Shown: one piece after another, positions 34,841 to 52,619 of the stretch
How positions within the stretch are numbered: the first letter of the stretch is position 1
Layout of the letters: each line of letters starts with the position of its first letter
Notes under the pieces: model-generated
Told to the model about the DNA's origin: nothing
The model's database searches: none
Seen by the model: the letters and a program-made list of their open reading frames with translations, nothing else
Origin: Ziziphus jujuba
Taxonomy: Eukaryota; Streptophyta; Magnoliopsida; Rosales; Rhamnaceae
Assembly: GCF_031755915.1 (NCBI RefSeq)
Contig: NC_083389.1
Span: 25,729,001-25,793,000 of the forward strand
Length of the DNA stretch: 64,000 bases
Direction: 5' to 3'
Translations under genes and position numbers: made by a program

Positions 34841-35062
34841 TCATAGAAGTATTTTACCATGACTCCATCATTGATTCTATATGACTTATTACTTACTTTT
34901 GCCACTTTTCTTGTTAAGGCATAGAATTAAAGGTGGTTTTTTCACTTTACAAAGGGTGCATCTATATATATATATAGAAAGATAGGCCTATCGATTCATA
35001 CCCGATATCTTTCTATAGATAGTAATGGTATCAACTCATATGTCCATGTTCTATTCAGCGGA

Positions 35063-35097
35063 AAAAAACTATCGAGGGTTCAAATCCCTCTCTCTCC
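35063..35097 (+). pseudogene. trnS-UGA: trnS-UGA 3' fragment
   Basis: Last 35 or so bases of the serine tRNA: variable arm end and T-arm 'atcgagggttcaaatccctc' followed by the acceptor end 'tctctcc'. The 5' half with the anticodon is lost. Located between psbZ and psbC, as in plastomes. Confidence 0.8.
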
Positions 35098-35337
35098 TTT
35101 CTTGGCTTGGTGAATACATTTGTTGCTTTTCTTTATTTTATTGGTTTTAACCTTTCAGTATCATAAAAGGGAATGGCTCAATTAAGTGGGATAACCGAGC
35201 CAGAAAAAAAGAAGAAGATATAAATGGGTTGAAAAGAAGGGAAAAATGAATACTTTTTAAATCTCACTTGACCCACCTAACCTAAACTGTATGGTGGAAT
35301 CAAATTGATTCCTAATTCAAGCATCAGGCTTCCTGTC

Positions 35338-37697
<2,360 letters not shown>

Positions 37698-39059
37698 AGT
37701 GATCCTCCTATTCAAATACTTCAACCATTTTCGAGCACCTTGTATCATTTTCAGAACATTAGGGCTTCTATCATTTATGTATGATTTGATTTCTCATCCA
37801 CTGCCCCTTCTTGCAAATAAGTTTTGAATATAAAAAAATTTATTGGTTTCTAACTCGACATAGTAAAGTAAAATCCCTGAACTCAATTCGGTTATCCTTT
37901 CCTATTCGTAATAACCACCTGAATCATGAATTGTCTTATGACTCATCAATCAGATCGATGCATTTTTGATTTGATTTGAAAAGAACTGTTCAAGAAACAA
38001 GCGATCCCTTTTCTCGCTACCAATAGATCCCCATATATAATCCTCCCGTTCCATAAATTGATCTTAATCTTGAATCCCATTGGGAAAATTAATAAAAATG
38101 AGAATTTGTATGTGTCTTAAACTACTACAGTATCATATATTTTATTACTTTCTATTTTACTCTTGCATTTTCTTTTAAAAAATTTCCTATTCTATTTATT
38201 TTATTCTATTATTTATATTTAATTAAATTAATAGGGTATTGAATTTAATAATAGGAGACTATAAATAAAAGTCTCTTTCTTACATCCATTTTCCATCCGA
38301 TTATTGGAACAAAAATATTGTATGTATCCATGTGGATGGAAATATTTGTTATATGAAACCACGATCTGATAGATATCTATCTAAGTATCTAAAATAGATA
38401 CTTATAAATTATGAAATATGTATAATAAAATAGAAAGTGATCTTGTCTTGTGTGCTGGAATCAAAGAAAGGTATTTTAAATGCCTTTTATGTATGTTGTG
38501 CTTGGAATAAATCTTTCGCTGTAAAGTAAGGGAATGGAATCGTATTCCTGTACAACATCTAGGAACAAGAAGATTTAATCGGAAATATCAACAGATTCCC
38601 GTGTAGTCCAAAGAAATATGAAAATAAAAGAAAAAAGATCCACTATTCCAGTTTTATCTCTAATCGAATTTTAATATCAGAACAGTGGAAATAGTTATGA
38701 TTCAATGGGTTAGGTCCACTTACTTTTTCTTTTGTTGATTTCTAATTGATTTGATTGGAATAATAGAGTAAATTAATAGGAATATTTGGAGATTCAAGTA
38801 GACAACTTAGCATTATTCATTATAAACTTATCATTATAATATTTATAACAATATAATAAACATAATAACAAATATTCAACTTTATAACCATAATTACTAG
38901 AAATTACTACACTTCATTAGTATTTATAGAATTTCAATATTAAATTAATTATATTACAATTACATTTTATGGTTTGTTACTTTTTCTTTTTTTATTACAA
39001 ATGGCAACAATATCCCTATAAATATGAATACTGCCGCTGGAGTTTTATGGAAAAACCAA
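37698..39059. other. psbD-trnT spacer
   Basis: Long AT-rich plastid spacer between psbD and trnT. In plastids it carries the light-responsive psbD promoter. I see no gene. Confidence 0.65.
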
Positions 39060-39131
39060 AGCTCCTTATCGGATTTGAACCGATGACTTATGCCTTACCA
39101 TGGAGTTACTCTACCACTGAGTTAAAAGGGC
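39060..39131 (-). tRNA. trnT-GGU: trnT-GGU (plastid-derived copy)
   Basis: 72-base threonine tRNA on the minus strand, from 'gcccttttaactcagtgg' to 'aatccgataaggagct'. The anticodon loop 'catggtaa' keeps GGT. Only a few C-to-T or G-to-A changes against the usual sequence. Confidence 0.85.
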
Positions 39132-39824
39132 CCGTTTACTTCAACTCGTGAATAAGCTGCTAGTTACTATAAGTTTAGTGTATATAATTATTATATGTTA
39201 TATGTCTATGGACATATCTTATATGTTTATATGTTATAATCTATGTAATAGATATATCTTAGATGCATAGTGGGTCATTCAGGAATGCTCAATTTGATTT
39301 ACCTAGTGACTATAGAATATACTAGTAAGTGTAGGTAAAAAAAGGTTTATTGATATTGGATTTGATAAATATCAATGCAATGAATTGGTTTTAGACCAGC
39401 CGTCCCTTATTTCTTTCCATTATTTTCCATTATAATGAAATTCATTTTATTGATACATGTACCTACCAATTCAACATAGCTCCGAAATATTTTATCGAAG
39501 CAATAATTGATAAAGAGATTCGGCCTATCCTCTGAACCAACAAAACTTTAGAGAAAAAAATTCAATAACTTATGGCTTTTTTATTTGAATTTCCTGTCTT
39601 AGTGTGAGGTAGAAATATGCCCGCCTAATCTTAACAATGAGTGAATTGATGAATGAAAGCATAAGAATGGGGTTTAATCCCCCTTTATGGTAGACCAATT
39701 ACTCACCGAAAAGTGCTATCCTTTGTATTGAGTCATACCATTCCCATTCAATTATATTGTATATTGACAATTTCAAAAAACTATTCATACTATGAGCATA
39801 GTATGATGGCGGTCGGGCAAGTAT
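39132..39824. other. trnT-trnE spacer
   Basis: AT-rich plastid spacer with several 'atatgtta'-type direct repeats at 39180-39260. No gene seen. Confidence 0.65.
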
Positions 39825-39897
39825 GCCCCCATCGTCTAGTGGTTTAGGACATCTCTCTTTCAAGGAGGTAGTGGGGATTCAACTTCCCCTGGGGATA
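39825..39897 (+). tRNA. trnE-UUC: trnE-UUC (plastid-derived copy)
   Basis: 73-base glutamate tRNA starting 'gcccccatcgtctagtgg', anticodon TTC intact. It differs by five transitions, including 'tagtggggattcaac' for cagcggggattcgac, nearly all at CG or CNG sites. Confidence 0.85.
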
Positions 39898-39940
39898 GAT
39901 TAATATGAAAGGAAGTTGATCATGGACTATCAATAAGCAT

Positions 39941-40024
39941 GGGTCGATGCCCGAGCGGTTAATGGGGACGGACTGTAAATTTGTTGGCAATATGTCTAAG
40001 CTGGTTCAAATCTAGCTCGGTAGA
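39941..40024 (+). pseudogene. trnY-GUA: trnY-GUA (plastid-derived copy)
   Basis: 84-base tyrosine tRNA, starting 'gggtcgatgcccgagcgg' with GTA anticodon ('actgtaaat'). The 3' end 'ctcggtaga' replaces ctcggccca, so the acceptor stem no longer closes. Confidence 0.8.
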
Positions 40025-40463
40025 ATAATTCGCCGATCTGCCATGATATAACCCATTTTTTGTTTTCCCAAAATGCTCGATCCCAATAGGAAAAAAGTAA
40101 ACTTTTTTTATATATCTCTACCACTATTTAGTTACTCTATTTAATTAATTTTTTTTCCCAACAAATTGTGATTTTTCTAATGATCTAGATTCATATCAGG
40201 ATCGGTAAGTGTAAAGGCTAAGGACAAGAGTAAAATAAAGAAAAATGAACTTTTTCATTGAAAGATTGATTATCCAATGGATTTGGCAACAACAAAAAAG
40301 ATTATTAGTAATCCACGTCGCTTTCTCTAAAGTGCATATCCATATGGATAGAAATATATCACTCGCTTCTCTGTTCCAACATGACAATGCTAATCGAAAA
40401 GGTTTGAATGAAACCATTAAGAATAGGTATATTGTACACTTCATTTTATTATGTTATTTCTCT

Positions 40464-40537
40464 GGGATTGTAGTTCAATTGGTCAGAGCACCGCCCTAAC
40501 AAGGTGGAAGCTACGGGTTCGAGCCCTGTCAATCTCG
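40464..40537 (+). pseudogene. trnD-GUC: trnD-GUC copy with altered anticodon
   Basis: 74-base aspartate tRNA frame from 'gggattgtagttcaattgg' to 'gtcaatctcg'. The anticodon loop, normally 'ctgtcaa', reads 'ctaacaa', so the anticodon is now AAC instead of GTC. The T-arm 'gggttcgagccc' is intact. Confidence 0.8.
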
Positions 40538-41180
<643 letters not shown>

Positions 41181-42356
41181 TTTGAATTAAACTTGACTTT
41201 TCAGATCTTATCAAGGATTGAGGAAAAGAAATAAAATGAAAGAGATTCCAATTTTGTGTATTAAATGAATGAAATGAACAAAATAAAATCAGCAGTATCT
41301 TCATATATATAGATATCAATCTAAAGTTTACTGTATAAAGTTTACTGTCTGAAGATATAGGTTAATTTAATATATATCAATCTATGTTATTATCTTCATA
41401 TATATAGGTATTAGTTCCATATATAAATTATATAGTGTCATGTCCCAATTCTATTTCTTCATCCAGTTCTATATAATTTGTGTTGATTCCAATTAATAAT
41501 CAGACAACTCTTATTCGTATGATTCTAATTCCTGTATTTCGGATTATTTTTAATATGAATCCTGATATCCATTGAAAGAAAGAAAAAAACCAATGAAGGA
41601 AAAAAGGGTATGGATAAAATAAAAGCAAGTAATCTGCTTGGTAGCATTCCTATAAAGAAGTAATTGACTGAGTAGTTGACAGAGGTTCCAGGGTGTTTCG
41701 TGGAACTTCTTCGGATTTCAAAAAGGATTAGTAAACCTCACCGATTTTTAACATTTGAACCATGATATGAAATGAGTTCAATAAAGCAAGCACAGCATAA
41801 ATAGAATTTATAAAATAATAAGCCACATAATAAAACAAGCAGTAAGTGCGCAATATGTGACTTGCCCAATATAATATTTTATTATGTAGAGTTGTAGTAT
41901 CTCATTAGACAACCACTATGTTGTTTCCCATAAAGAATGTGTATCCATGTAATAGCAGATTTCTTTTCTCTTTGAACAGTAAAAAAAATGAAAAAAAAAA
42001 AGGTTTCATTCTTTCCCATTGCCCATATATAACTTTGGTAAGAGTCGGGTCATCAAAATAGAAAAGTTATAAAGAATATGGTTGGAATCAATTTCCTACT
42101 ATTTGTATTCCTTTCAAAATACAAACATGGAAATAATTGCAATATTTGTTTGATTAAAAGAGTTCATATATTATGCATAGAATCCATTACTCCACAAGAA
42201 TTAAATACTGTTTCGAAATGAAGAGGTTTTTATTTCCTTTTCAAAATGGAATTTTAATTTAAATAGTGAAATTAAAATAAAAAAAGGGCTCTGCAGGAAG
42301 ATCTATAAAAAAAAAAATTGATACAGTTTGGTTCCTAAATTCAATTAGCAGTACTT
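41181..42356. other. psbM-petN spacer
   Basis: Plastid intergenic DNA, AT-rich, with direct repeats of 'tatcttcatatatatag' near 41295 and 41390. No gene seen. Confidence 0.65.
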
Positions 42357-42446
42357 CTAGAGTCCACTTTTACCCCATACTGCAAGTGAAAGGGAAAATG
42401 TAAAGACTACCATTACAGCAGCCCAAGCAAGACTTACTATGTCCAT
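42357..42446 (-). CDS. petN: petN, complete reading frame in plastid-derived DNA
   Basis: Cytochrome b6f subunit VIII, 29 residues. The frame [29 protein letters not shown] and TAG is complete and has the family length. It differs by a few conservative changes (LMVV to VMVV, VVWGRSGL to AVWGKSGL). Too short to have accumulated a stop; function in the nucleus is not expected. Confidence 0.75.
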   Translation of the reverse strand: MDIVSLAWAAVMVVFTFSLSLAVWGKSGL

Positions 42447-43557
42447 GTGAATTATGTCCTCTATCTCTATGAATATGAAGTAATTATTCAATTATTGTTC
42501 ACTAATAACAAAAAAAATCACTAGCGTAGAGTCAACGGGGGGTTCTGACCAAACATTGTTAATAAAACAATCCAATAAATCCAATTATAACACGTTCTTA
42601 TAATTATTAGATTTCTGGTATAATTAGAAAACATTAAGCACCAGCAAAATACGTGGGATAACCTTTTGATTGAAGTAGCAAAAGGTTGTTACTAACATGT
42701 AGTAATAACAAAATCTATTCTTTCTTTTGGTGTCCTTCATTTTATTTTTTGTTAAATAAAAAGTATAAAAATTTCCTTTCCCTTTTTAAGTGAAAAATCA
42801 AATGTGGATGTGGATTTTCAGTCATAAAAGCAAAAATTCAAGACAAATTTGAAGTGTTAACTATTGACTGTGAATTCATGAATAGTTCTTGAATTTGAAT
42901 CAAAATTTTTATTTCCCCAATGATCTAAGAAAATCCAAATTGATACATAACTAATCTTTTTTTTTTTTAATAATAATAAAAAAGCCTTCTCAGTTTCAAT
43001 TATAACAGCAATTAGGGGTATTTGTAAACCCCATAGCATAAATTTTTTAAACAGATAAATTGGATATCTTATCCGTATATGATGCCTATAGGTAATTTTA
43101 GGAAATTTTGAGGAAATTATCATGCTTCAATTCAATTTTTACAATTTGTCATGGAATAGATTGAATATTGAAAGTCAAAATTTTGATAGAGCATGACAGG
43201 TTCTTTTTGTCCCCAACAAAAGAATATAATAAAAAAAAATTGGGAGAGCGCAGATAGATATTTCTATTTATATCTGTGCATGTTTAATAAATATCAGCTT
43301 TTTTTACACATTTCAATCCTACTCTATGAATTCGACTAAAAAAAAAAGAAAAAAAGGTAAAATTCTCTCTCTTCTCTGCATATTACTTTTTGAACAATTG
43401 AATCCACGAAAAAGTTAAGTGCTAGAAAAAAGAAAATCCTAAATACATTTATGGTATCCAATCAGATTGGAATACAGAATATCATAATAATGGTAGAAAT
43501 TGAATCACTTTTGGGTTTGGTATTCTATACAAATTGCTTGGATATTCTAGAGAAAAT
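42447..43557. other. petN-rpoB spacer, left part
   Basis: Plastid spacer up to the gypsy element; the spacer continues at 49343. I looked for trnC-GCA on both strands here and did not find it. AT-rich, several poly-A/T runs. Confidence 0.6.
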
Positions 43558-44684
43558 TGATACGAACCTAAGACGACCTGCTCCTAAACCTGTATTATAT
43601 TATCCCGGATCTAATTATGTTCAAGTTCTAATGGTCATCTTGATCCCTATCCAACCTGTGATTAAAAACCTTGGTATATAATGAAGACGCCACAATAGGT
43701 GACGGAAGGCCTATTGATAAGTCAAACTAAAACACTCATTCACTAATGGTGTTTTAGGTGTTCAAAATAACAAAAAGAATTCAATCTCACAAATAATTTT
43801 CTGTATAAAATTCAAGCTTCATTCTTATTGGAAAATAATCCTTTAAATAGGCTACAAAGTCAAATAAACCGTAAAAACAAAGGGAAAACCGGCCATACAA
43901 AGTAGTTTCCTATGGTGGCCAAAATTCTCACTCCTTTCCTGATCTAATTTGGATTAATTAATTCTCTTGTTTTGAATTAGGAATTAATTAATTTACAATG
44001 AAAATAATAAAAGAATAACTTTCCTAAACTTATTTTTGAGAAAATAAATAGCTAAAAACCAAAAAGTAATGGTAGTTTCCTAAAACAGAAAGTTGAAACA
44101 AATTAGGAAACTAAAATACTAACTTTTTTGACTAAGTTGACTTTGACCAATCTTTGACCTCTTCGAGCTCTAAATCAACTTATATATGCTTTTTAGGATG
44201 CCAAATAAGCTTATTATGAAGTCCCACACGTTGCCCTTGCTTGAAGGAAAGAGAAAAAATCAACTCAGCACAATACAGTAAAGCCAGCACAAAATACAGC
44301 ATAAACAGGCCAAATTTACCAACTGTCTGTACAAACCCTTTTTGGATGACTTTGAAGCTGATTTAATGTGATTCCATGTCCTCTTAGACATATGTATTGA
44401 ATCCATGAAACATTGGAACCATTTCATGCTCCCCGGCCTCCATAATTGCACCAAAACCGCTACCCGGGTCGGTATCGGCTTCCACCACTTGTATGCTCAA
44501 GATAGGTCTTGGATCTTCGGCTATGGACAAGCCCTTTTGAATATGAATTACTCCCTGGATAAAGGTAGCAATATTTTCCTTAAACTTCTTAGCTTGAGCC
44601 CTAGTGATCAACCAGGTCTTCATCCGTATCTAGTCGGCACCCCAACGGGTTGTCGGTGGAGCGGGTTCTAGCGGATTCACATCA
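43558..44684 (-). repeat. 3' LTR of gypsy element 2
   Basis: 1,127-bp LTR from 'tgatacgaacctaag' to 'gattcacatca' (plus strand). 44384-44623 contains the LTR-read pol tail (RAQAKKFKEN, KGLSIAEDPRPIL). The polypurine tract lies at 44685-44697. Confidence 0.88.
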
Positions 44685-45139
44685 GTCCCCTCCTCTTGAA
44701 AAGGATTCGCCCTCAAATTAGAGTCATCACCTGCAGAAAAAGGAGACAAATCAGAAACATTAAATGTAGCACTCATATTATACTCACCCGGTAAATCAAA
44801 TTTGTAGGCGTTTTCATTGATCCTTTCCAAAACTTGAAAATATCCATCTCCTCGTGGCATAAGCTTAGACTTTCTTTGTTCGCGAATCCTCTCCTTCCTT
44901 GGTTGAAACCAAAACCAATCTCTTGGGTCAAACACCATCACAACAAATACTAAAAATACAAGTTCATCAAACTTTTTAATATTAGCAAATAATCTTTCCC
45001 AAATTTTCAAATTTCCACTAAGTAAAGCTTTCATCAATGCAGATAAAGTTCTATGCATCAAAAACATCTTTAAATAAGTATCTTTAAAATTCATGACCAG
45101 CAATGGTTTCTTACTCAAGATGGCTTTATTTAATACCAA
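44630..45139 (-). pseudogene. Scrambled pol remnant of gypsy element 2
   Basis: A 169-residue frame built from non-adjacent parts of pol. Residues 1-28 resemble the start of RT (KPLLVMNFKDTY). The next part (HRTLSALMKALLSGNLKIW) is the middle of integrase, then [16 protein letters not shown] is from RT, then MVFDPRDWFWFQPRKERI through GDGYFQVLERINEN to the end is the integrase C-terminus. The order integrase-RT-integrase cannot arise from a single deletion. Confidence 0.85.
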
Positions 45140-45142
45140 AAA

Positions 45143-46020
45143 TCAAATAAATATTTTTATTCTTTCTTTCTTTCCTTTCTTTCTCTCTCTTTCTCTCTCT
45201 CTCTCGACCACAACACACTTTTCCTCACCCATGGGTTTCTTGCTATAACTCTCGGGTTTCTCTTTTTTTTCCACTCCAACTTCAGCCTTCTCTTCGTTTT
45301 TCCACTCAAGTTGGGTTTTAGAACACTTACCTGGTTGGTTTTGCATGGATTGGACTCTTTGGATGGGTGTTATTGCCGTGGGGGCCATACTAGTCCTTTC
45401 CTTGAATTCTTCGGCCATCCTCCGTTGTTGTATTTGAATTTGATCTTTGTACACCTGTTTAGAAGTTAATGCCTCCAGCTTGACCTTTTTACCTTTAAAT
45501 CTAAAAAAAATACTATTCTCTCTACCATAATGAATAGCATCACTATCAAATTTCCAAGGCCTACCAAGTAAAATATGTCCTGCATGCATAGGCACAACAT
45601 CACACAAAACCACATCCACATATTTATCAATGCTGAATTTTACTTTGGCTTATTTATTTACTTTTATCTCACACTATCATTTAGCCATTGTAATCTATAT
45701 GGTTCTGGATATTTAATAGTTGTTAAGCCTAATTTATCAACCATAATACTACTACTTACATTAATACAACTTCCACTGTCAATAATCATGCTACAAATCT
45801 TACCTTGGATCTCACATTGGGTGTGGAAGATGTTATCTCTTTGAATTTCATTCTCATCTTTGTATGCAGCCAGCACTTTCCTAGAAACCAAACTTAATTC
45901 AACATGGGAAGTATTCAAAGTTTCGGCCTGACCTTGAAGCTCTTCCTCGTCCTCTTGCTCGGTTTCACACTCACTTTCTTCACTTTCTGACTCTAGCTCA
46001 CCATTGCCTTTTAACACCAT
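45143..46020 (-). pseudogene. Zinc-knuckle edge and protease of gypsy element 2
   Basis: Frame 46020-45664 holds an acidic stretch (SESEESECETEQEDEEE) and the protease site MIIDSGSCINVSS. Upstream (46090-46030) the zinc knuckle has lost two of its ligands: Cys to Tyr and His to Asn, plus a stop. Frame 45619-45143 covers the end of protease and the Lys/Glu-rich linker with (ct)n repeats on the plus strand at 45180-45205. Confidence 0.8.
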
Positions 46021-46134
46021 GATCTTTCTATTCGGGCATTGCCTAGCGATGTTTCCTCATCCCTGGCACATAAAATAAATAATTTCTCTTGATCTTGAAG
46101 GTTTAGGATAAGATTTTACCTCATTTTTATGTGC

Positions 46135-47046
46135 TTAGACAGATTCAGCTTTAAGCTCCTTTCTTGGCCGATTGGTGCTTTCTTCTCCCACCTTCGGCTT
46201 TGGCTTGCTTTCATAGGTTGGATTGTTTCTCCAACCACTTGGAATTGATCTCCCGCTGTTGGAAACTCCTCCAAACCATGAGCCTACACCCCTCCTCTTG
46301 AATTGATGCTCCAATTTAATAGCCACATGCAACATCTCCTCCAATTCCACATATTGTTGCAATTCTAGTTGGTTGGCTATCTCACGATTCAAACCACCGA
46401 GGAATCTTGCCATGGTTGCTTCTCTATCCTCATTCATGTTTAACCTTATCATGAGCATCTCCATCTCCTTGTAATAATCCTCCGTGGACCTACTTCCTTG
46501 AGATAAATATTGAAGCCTTTGATGCAGCAACCTATGATAGTGTGATGGTATGAATCGCTTGCTCATGGCTCCTTTCATTTGTCGCCATGTAGTGATCAAG
46601 TCATCACCAACTCTCCTTCGGGTGTTTTGCTCATTGGTCCACCATTGGAGTGCATAATGACCAAACTCCATTGCTGCCAACTTCACCTTCTTGGCCTCCG
46701 AATAATTATGACAATAAAAAATCATCTCCATTCTCTCCTCCAAGTCATCTCCATAGTTACTTCCCCCGAATTCCTCTCTTGGTCGTCCTCGGCCTCCTCA
46801 ACCTCGATCTCATCCTCCATGAGCATCTAACCTTATATTTGGCACTCCTTGGGATGTTTCTAACCTGTCCACCCTTTGATTTAAATGGTCAAATTGAATA
46901 TTCATCCACTGTGGTTGCTCCAAAACAGCCCTCATGTCCGTTTGCTCACCACTCCCCGAAGCTCGGGAACCGCCATGGAATCCTATGAACTCTTCTTCAT
47001 TAATTCTTAAAGGTGGATCTCCTATTCTCACCCTTGAATCTGCCAT
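46135..47046 (-). pseudogene. gag of gypsy element 2
   Basis: The frame starts MADSRVRIGDPPLRINEEEF at 47046 and is open to 46810, then shifts; the gag core is open from 46743 to 46135 (YCHNYSEAKKVKLAAMEFGH, ALQWWTNEQNTRRRVG, LNREIANQLELQQYVELEE). Here the Gln codon that is a stop in element 1 is intact. Part of the segment between the two frames (the Arg-Gly-rich linker) is deleted. Confidence 0.85.
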
Positions 47047-48174
47047 GTTAGTATAAATAATGTAAAAATAAAATAAGACCTCACCAAATTCACTCCCTCA
47101 CGTGTTTCACTCAAACAAGGTCTCAACACTCGTGTTTTCACACTAGTTTTGGCTTTTACCCTCTTTTAAGCTCACACTCTCTTGCCTTTTTCCACTCAAT
47201 GAATTATCACAAAGTTATAATTAAAACACCCACTAAACACCAATTAGATCATAAGTATGTTCTAACTAAACTTATCAACAAAACAGTAGTAAAAAGTAAG
47301 CAATACCGAATGAATTAACAAATCCTAGTTTTCGGCTTTTCTAGGCAAAATAAGGCAAAACAACGAGAAACTTTTGGAATTTTTAAGAACTGGACCAAAT
47401 GGTAAGAGATTGAGGATTCAAGAATAAAATTTAGGAAAAAAGAATTTCAAACTCAAATAAGAATCAAATCAAACAAAAATATAGAATAATGTTGGTTGTT
47501 GTTCTTGTAATCCAAGTTTTGTATCAATTCCTTTATCTAATTTTAATCCAATAATTTAAGCACCCAAAATTCCAAATATCCAGCAGCAAAAATAATTCCC
47601 CAGCAAATCCAAATAATGAATAACTATGCAACAATTCAGCAGCTCCAATAATTTCCAGCAAACAAATTTCAACACCAACAAGCTGAATTTTTTTTTATTC
47701 AGCTTTTTCTTCTTCTTCTTTTTTTTTTCCACTCACAGAACATAAAAAAACTGTAGAAGCAAGAATCAAAACCTGAATTGCAATTGCAACACCCAATAAT
47801 CACCAACCCATGACCTCCAACAAAATACAAAAGTGCAGTTTTTTTTTTTTTTTTATATGTTCGGCTTTTCTTTCTTTTCTTTTTTTTTTTCCTGAATATA
47901 TGAATGCAAATATTTAAGACTAAAACAGTAAATAAAAATCAACAAAAACTAAAATTAACAAGAACAATAATGAAAGACAACCAACAAACTGGGAAACAAA
48001 AAATACGATAAAACTAAGAAATCCTAATTCAACTAGGAATGAATTTTTTATTTTATTTTTAAATATGCAGAATGTGTATGATGGTAGAAGCAACCTTAAC
48101 CTAATGCTAAAATTGCAGAATAACACAAAAACAAATAAAGCAACTAAAGATAGATCAAACCTGAACAAAAGTCG
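47047..48174 (-). other. Untranslated leader of gypsy element 2
   Basis: About 1.1 kb of AT-rich leader with several T runs (47690, 47840, 47880). It matches the leader of element 1 (10889-12028) along its length. Confidence 0.7.
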
Positions 48175-48186
48175 GCTCTGATACCA
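48175..48186 (-). promoter_or_regulatory. Primer binding site of gypsy element 2
   Basis: The minus strand reads 'tggtatcagagc' two bases inside the 5' LTR, as in element 1. Confidence 0.9.
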
Positions 48187-48188
48187 AA

Positions 48189-49342
48189 TGATACGAGCCT
48201 AGGATGACCTGCTCCTAAACCCATATTATATTAGCCCGGATCTAATTATGTTCAAGTTCTAATGGTCACCTTGATCCCAAACCAACCCGTGATTAGAAAC
48301 CTTGGTATATAATGAAGACACCACAATAGGTGATGGAAGGCCGATTGATAAGTCAAACTAAAACACTCATTCACTAATGGTGTTTTGGGTGTTCAAAATA
48401 ACAAAGAGAATTCAATCTCACAAATAATTTTCTGTATAAAATTCAAGCTTCATTCTTATTGAAAAATAAGCCTTTAAATATGCTACAAAGTCACAAAATA
48501 AACCATAAAAACAAAGGAAAAACTGGCCACACAAAGTAGTTTCCTATGGTGGCCGAAATTCTCACTCCTTTCCTAATCTAGTTTGGATTAATTAATTCCT
48601 TTATTTTGAATTGATTAATTAATTCCTTTATTTTGAATTAGGAATTAATTAATTTACAATGAAAATAATAAAATAATAACTTTCCTAAACTTATTTTTCC
48701 AGCAAATAAATAAATAAGAACCAAAAAGTAATGGTAGTTTCCTAAAACAAAAAGTAGAAACAAATTAGGAAACTAAAATACTAGCTTTTAGACTAAATTG
48801 ACTTTGACCAATCTTTGACCTCTTTGAGCTCTAAATCAACTTATATATGCTTTTTAGGATGCCAAATAAGCTTATTATTGAGTCCCACACGTTGCCCTTG
48901 CTTGGAGGAAAGAGAAAAAAACCAACTCAGCACAATACAGTAAAGCCAACACAAAATATAGCAAAAACAGGCCAAATTTACTAACTTTCTGTACAACCCC
49001 TTTTTGGATGACTTTAAAGCTTCTTTGACTTGATTGCATGTCCTATTAGACATTGTATTGAATCAATGAAACATTGGAACCATTTCATGCTTTCCAGCCT
49101 CCATAATTGCACCAAAACCACTACCCGGATCCGTACCGTCTTCCACCACTTGAATGCTCAAGATAGGTCTTAGATCTTCAGGTATGGACAAGCCTTTTTG
49201 AATATGAATTACTCCCTGGGTAAAGGCAGCAATATTCTCCTTAAACTTAGCTTGAGCCCTAGTGATTGGCCCGGTCTTCATCCGTATCAGGTCGGCACCC
49301 CAGCGGGTTGTCGATTGAGCGGGTTCTAGCGGATTTGCATCA
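48189..49342 (-). repeat. 5' LTR of gypsy element 2
   Basis: 1,154-bp LTR from 'tgatacgagcctagg' to 'ggatttgcatca'. About 27 bases are tandemly duplicated at 48590-48645, which explains most of the length difference from the left LTR. 49063-49342 contains the LTR-read pol tail. Confidence 0.88.
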
Positions 49343-49594
49343 AAAACTCCATAAGAAAAAGTGGAATTTATCATTTTCATTTTTATCTGCTGCAAATTAC
49401 AATTTGAGTATAAAATTCTCGTCATCCCTCCTTCATACGCATTTCATTTATTCCATATATTATATGGAGTTAGGCCAAATTTCATGTGATTCAGTAAATA
49501 GAATATAAATTCCATCACTGCTATATTGATCCATATGATTTGATGAATAATGAGCAAATAATGGGATTTTTTTCTGTAAACAAGAAATAAAAAA

Positions 49595-52593
<2,999 letters not shown>

Positions 52594-52619
52594 TCGAAAT
52601 GAATCAAAATTTTTCTTCT

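Larger units (their letters stand above)
43558..49342 (-). mobile_element. Ty3/gypsy element 2, shortened and rearranged
   Basis: 5,785-bp element in the trnC-rpoB spacer, minus sense. LTRs are 1,127 bp (left, 3') and 1,154 bp (right, 5'). The bordering 5 bp are 'aaaat' and 'aaaac', one mismatch. The internal part is about 3.5 kb, against 5.9 kb in element 1; most of RT, RNaseH and integrase is gone. It is non-autonomous, but keeps primer site, gag remnants, polypurine tract and LTRs. Its LTR type matches the solo LTRs at 16724 and 27550. Confidence 0.88.

Noticed and set aside
42857..43123. 88-residue minus-strand frame in the petN-rpoB spacer
   Set aside because: No family recognised, AT-rich spacer composition and poly-Lys from an A run; probably chance.
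43451..43681. 76-residue plus-strand frame starting before gypsy element 2, weakly like petG
   Set aside because: The resemblance is limited to a few residues at the start, the frame runs into the LTR, and petG does not belong at this plastome position.
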